From the NCBI GenBank assembly GCA_945868195.1, contig CAMBLP010000003.1, positions 1-36,705 on the forward strand: a DNA stretch of 36,705 bases, written 5' to 3'. Below are positions 34,460 to 36,705 of the stretch, piece by piece; position 1 is the first letter of the stretch; each line of letters begins with the position of its first letter. The translations under genes were made by a program, and so were the position numbers. The DNA is from Bordetella parapertussis. GTDB taxonomy: Bacteria > Pseudomonadota > Gammaproteobacteria > Burkholderiales > Burkholderiaceae_B. The notes under the pieces were generated by a model. The model had not been told where the DNA came from, made no database searches, and saw nothing but the letters and a program-made list of their open reading frames with translations.

Positions 34460-35044
34460 ATGTCGGTCAAAACGGGCGAACGCAAACACCAGATTCTGCA
34501 AACACTCGCAGAGATGCTAGAGCAACCGCGTGCGGCGCGGATCACTACCGCGGCGCTCGCCGCCAAAATGCAACTCTCCGAGGCTGCGCTATATCGACAC
34601 TTTGCTAGCAAAGCACAAATGTTCGAGGGCCTCTTCGAATTTATTGAAACGACCATCTTTACGCTCGTCAATCAAATCGTCGCCACCGAACCAAAAGGTA
34701 TCGAGCAAGCGCGCAAAATCGCCGTTATGTTAATGACGTTCTCTGAGCGCAACAAAGGGATGACTCGGGTCTTGTGTGGCGATGCACTCGTGACCGAGGA
34801 CGAACGACTACAAGGACGCGTCAGCCAGATTACAGACCGTATTGATGCCGCGTTCAAACAGTCGCTGCGCCAGGCTCTCACAAGCGGTGAAATCAACCCC
34901 ACAACCGAAATCACTCCACTGTCTGCGGCTCTCACGCATCTTGTCTTGGGTAGTTGGTTACGCTTTGCACAAAGTGCTTGGCAAGCAGCCCCCTCAACCC
35001 ATATGCACGCGCAACTCAAACTTCTGTTAAATGAGCGCGGCTAG
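34460..35044 (+). CDS. slmA: Nucleoid occlusion factor SlmA (TetR family)
   Basis: SlmA is a TetR-type DNA-binding protein that blocks FtsZ assembly over the nucleoid. The 194-residue protein has the N-terminal helix-turn-helix (about 12-60) with RITTAALAAKMQLSEAALYRHFASKAQMFEGLFEFIE, close to the SlmA consensus. The C-terminal dimer domain includes LMTFSERNKGMTRVLCGDALVTEDERLQGRV, also characteristic. The neighbours argB and the HAD gene match its usual position in betaproteobacteria. Its stop overlaps the moeB stop on the other strand (CTAG at 35041-35044). Confidence 0.92.
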   Translation: MSVKTGERKHQILQTLAEMLEQPRAARITTAALAAKMQLSEAALYRHFASKAQMFEGLFEFIETTIFTLVNQIVATEPKGIEQARKIAVMLMTFSERNKGMTRVLCGDALVTEDERLQGRVSQITDRIDAAFKQSLRQALTSGEINPTTEITPLSAALTHLVLGSWLRFAQSAWQAAPSTHMHAQLKLLLNERG

Positions 35045-35793
35045 GTTCGATCCGCACAAACCGGGCAGGCTGGATCACGTTTGACGCGCACGCTATGCCA
35101 CTGCATATCAAAGGCATCGAGCATTAACAAACGCCCTTTGAGTGTCGTGCCAACACCTGCAAGCACTTTAATCGCCTCGGCAGCCTGCATGCTCCCAATG
35201 ATCCCGACCAGTGGCGCAAAAACGCCCGTTGTCGCGCAACTTAACGCTTCGACATCATCGGCTTCGGGAAATAAGCAGTGATAGCAAGGTGCGTGCTCAT
35301 CCCGAGGATCAAACACACTGATTTGACCTTCGAAACGGATGGCAGCACCTGAGACCAAAGGTTTTCGATGGATCACACATGCTTTATTTACAGCATGCCG
35401 TGTCGCAAAGTTGTCCGTACAGTCCAAGACAACATCGACCGTGGCAATCTCCGCGAGCAGGCTGTCCAGCTCCATTCTTGTTGTACGCACCTCAACCTCG
35501 ATATCGGGATTAAGGGCCAGCATTGTTTGGCGACCAGACTCGGCTTTGAGCCGGCCGACGCGAGCGTCTGTGTGCAAAATCTGACGTTGCAGGTTACTCA
35601 GTTCAATCGTGTCGTGGTCAGCCAAAATAATATGGCCCACACCTGCGGAGGCCAGATACAAGGCGGCGGGAGAACCCAGTCCCCCCGCACCAAGAACTAA
35701 TACGCGCGCTGCGAGTAATTTTTCTTGGGCCTCTATGCCAAACTCATCGAGCAAAATATGTCTGGCATAACGAAGAAGCTGGCTATCCTTCAT
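35041..35793 (-). CDS. moeB: MoeB/ThiF-family sulfur-carrier adenylyltransferase
   Basis: An E1-like enzyme that adenylates the C-terminus of a small sulfur carrier (MoaD for molybdopterin, ThiS for thiamine). The 250-residue protein has the ATP loop VLGAGGLGSPA (33-43), the DHDTIELSNLQRQ segment, DCTDNFATRHAVNKAC, and two zinc-binding pairs, CYHC and CPVC. LSCATTGVFAPLVG holds the conserved cysteine region. MoeB and ThiF cannot be separated by these motifs, and one enzyme may serve both pathways. thiG is encoded at 3030 in the same window. Its start overlaps the Ctp protease stop (35790-35793). Confidence 0.85.
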   Translation of the reverse strand: MKDSQLLRYARHILLDEFGIEAQEKLLAARVLVLGAGGLGSPAALYLASAGVGHIILADHDTIELSNLQRQILHTDARVGRLKAESGRQTMLALNPDIEVEVRTTRMELDSLLAEIATVDVVLDCTDNFATRHAVNKACVIHRKPLVSGAAIRFEGQISVFDPRDEHAPCYHCLFPEADDVEALSCATTGVFAPLVGIIGSMQAAEAIKVLAGVGTTLKGRLLMLDAFDMQWHSVRVKRDPACPVCADRT

Positions 35794-36705
35794 TTGCCCT
35801 TTGCCGCAGCTCCGGATGACTCTGCACTCGCCTTCTTGGGGCGGGGTACCGCCTTTTGGATAGGCTTGCCTTCGATGAAGTTGATCGCTTGATTCAACTG
35901 GAAGTCGTCGGGCGTGCCGAATTGGAAAATCTTGTCTGTGTCAGCAAGAGGCGCTTCCTCTTCTTTAGTCTTTTTCTCAGACTCTGGTTGACCGCTGCGG
36001 CTGTTGCTCAGATGACGTTTAAGGTCTGCTTCGCGTGACATACGGAACAAATCGCCCTCGGCCGTATCGGCCACAACAATATCAGGCATGATGCCAGTCG
36101 CCTGAATCGATCGTCCTTTGGGTGTGTAATAACGCGAGGTTGTCAGCTTGATCGCCGTTGTGTCAGAAATCGGCAGTATGACTTGGACCGAGCCCTTACC
36201 AAAGGTTCGATTGCCCATCACGGTGGCGCGCTTATGGTCCTGCAGCGCACCCGCGACAATTTCAGAGGCGGAGGCAGAACCTACGTTGACCAAGACCACC
36301 ATGGGGACGGTTTTGACCCAAGCAGGTAAACCGACCAAATAGTCACGTTCACCGCGCGCATAGTCTGCGGGGTTGGATAAATACTTTTGTTTAGCGTCGG
36401 GTGCACGACCATCCGTTGACACGACTAAGGTGTCGGGCTTGAGGAAGGCGGCCGACACACCAATCGCGCTTGTCAGCAAACCGCCTGGATCATTGCGAAG
36501 ATCTAAAATCAATCCGCGTGGCGCACCTTTTTCACCCAGCTCTTTCAAGTGGCGCGCCAAGTCCACACCGGTTTTTTCCTGGAATTGCGCAATACGGATA
36601 TAGCCGATATTGTCCGGCAACATCTTGCTGCGCACGCTGCGCACTCGGATCGTGTCACGGACGATCTTAATGACGATGGGCTGCGCCTGTCCCTGACGAG
36701 AAATC
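35790..36705 (-). CDS. S41-family C-terminal processing peptidase (partial, 5' end outside window)
   Basis: The C-terminal part of a periplasmic Ctp/Prc-type serine protease; the frame stays open to the window edge. The visible part starts near the end of the PDZ domain (QPIVIKIVRDTIRV) and contains the S41 core. IGYIRIAQFQEKTG and GLILDLRNDPGG come first. The catalytic serine lies in NVGSASASEIVAGAL and the catalytic lysine in NRTFGKGSVQ, followed by YYTPKGRSIQATGIMPDI. The tail after about 70 residues is highly charged and rich in Lys, Glu and Ala. These proteases trim envelope proteins and peptidoglycan hydrolases. The stop overlaps the moeB start, implying coupling. Confidence 0.93.
   Translation of the reverse strand, partial: ISRQGQAQPIVIKIVRDTIRVRSVRSKMLPDNIGYIRIAQFQEKTGVDLARHLKELGEKGAPRGLILDLRNDPGGLLTSAIGVSAAFLKPDTLVVSTDGRAPDAKQKYLSNPADYARGERDYLVGLPAWVKTVPMVVLVNVGSASASEIVAGALQDHKRATVMGNRTFGKGSVQVILPISDTTAIKLTTSRYYTPKGRSIQATGIMPDIVVADTAEGDLFRMSREADLKRHLSNSRSGQPESEKKTKEEEAPLADTDKIFQFGTPDDFQLNQAINFIEGKPIQKAVPRPKKASAESSGAAAKGK

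Noticed and set aside
1..36705. CRISPR arrays, tRNA or rRNA genes, insertion sequences, prophage or toxin-antitoxin modules
   Set aside because: No repeat-spacer pattern, RNA-gene signature, transposase, integrase or small toxin-like pair was recognised on either strand; all major frames are explained by housekeeping genes.

Overview
The window is ordinary chromosomal sequence of a Gram-negative betaproteobacterium, most likely order Burkholderiales and perhaps family Alcaligenaceae. The clues are gene order and content: ubiE, a Tim44-domain gene, ubiJ and ubiB in a row; a lone heptose-1-phosphate adenylyltransferase instead of bifunctional HldE; lptCAB followed by hpf, ptsN, hprK and rapZ; argB, a pyrimidine-nucleotidase-like HAD gene and slmA; and a 1312-residue FAD/Fe-S oxidoreductase. 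Base composition looks moderately GC-rich and even. I see no tRNA, rRNA, insertion sequence, prophage, CRISPR array or clear sign of horizontal transfer. Genes are tightly packed, many with ATGA-type overlaps, and no gene-free stretch exceeds 300 bases.

Layout. (1) 1-4695: the 3' end of a cobalamin riboswitch, then btuB, btuF, thiG and thiD, a probable operon joining vitamin B12 uptake to thiamine synthesis. (2) 4743-5423: an orphan isoaspartyl-methyltransferase-like gene. (3) 5420-11130, minus strand: ubiE, a Tim44-like gene, ubiJ, ubiB, a ferritin-like di-iron protein and hldC, covering ubiquinone synthesis and LPS heptose activation. (4) 11258-13748: pxpB, pxpC and pxpA (5-oxoprolinase). 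(5) 13765-18323, minus strand: the giant FAD/Fe-S oxidoreductase and a YqaA-type membrane protein. (6) 18429-21843: ilvA, then purT and apt on the minus strand. (7) 21952-29220: kdsD, kdsC, lptC, lptA, lptB (Kdo synthesis and LPS export), hpf, ptsN, hprK, rapZ and a short RlpA-like lipoprotein. (8) 29266-32677: rsmI divergent from yraN, gmhA, a BON-domain lipoprotein and a thioredoxin-like protein. (9) 32737-35044: argB, a HAD phosphatase and slmA. (10) 35041-36705, minus strand: moeB/thiF and a truncated S41 C-terminal processing protease.

The functional themes are envelope biogenesis (hldC, gmhA, kdsD/C, lptCAB, RlpA, BON lipoprotein, Ctp), cofactors (B12 uptake, thiamine, ubiquinone, MoeB/ThiF) and central metabolism. 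I found no convincing undescribed multi-gene system. The most useful second-look items are the apparent absence of rpoN between lptB and hpf, thiG-thiD lying downstream of a B12 riboswitch, 11-bp-spaced direct repeats over the promoter of the Tim44-like gene, probable leaderless or non-canonical starts (ptsN, yqaA), and gmhA, with its catalytic histidine kept, in the place usually held by diaA.
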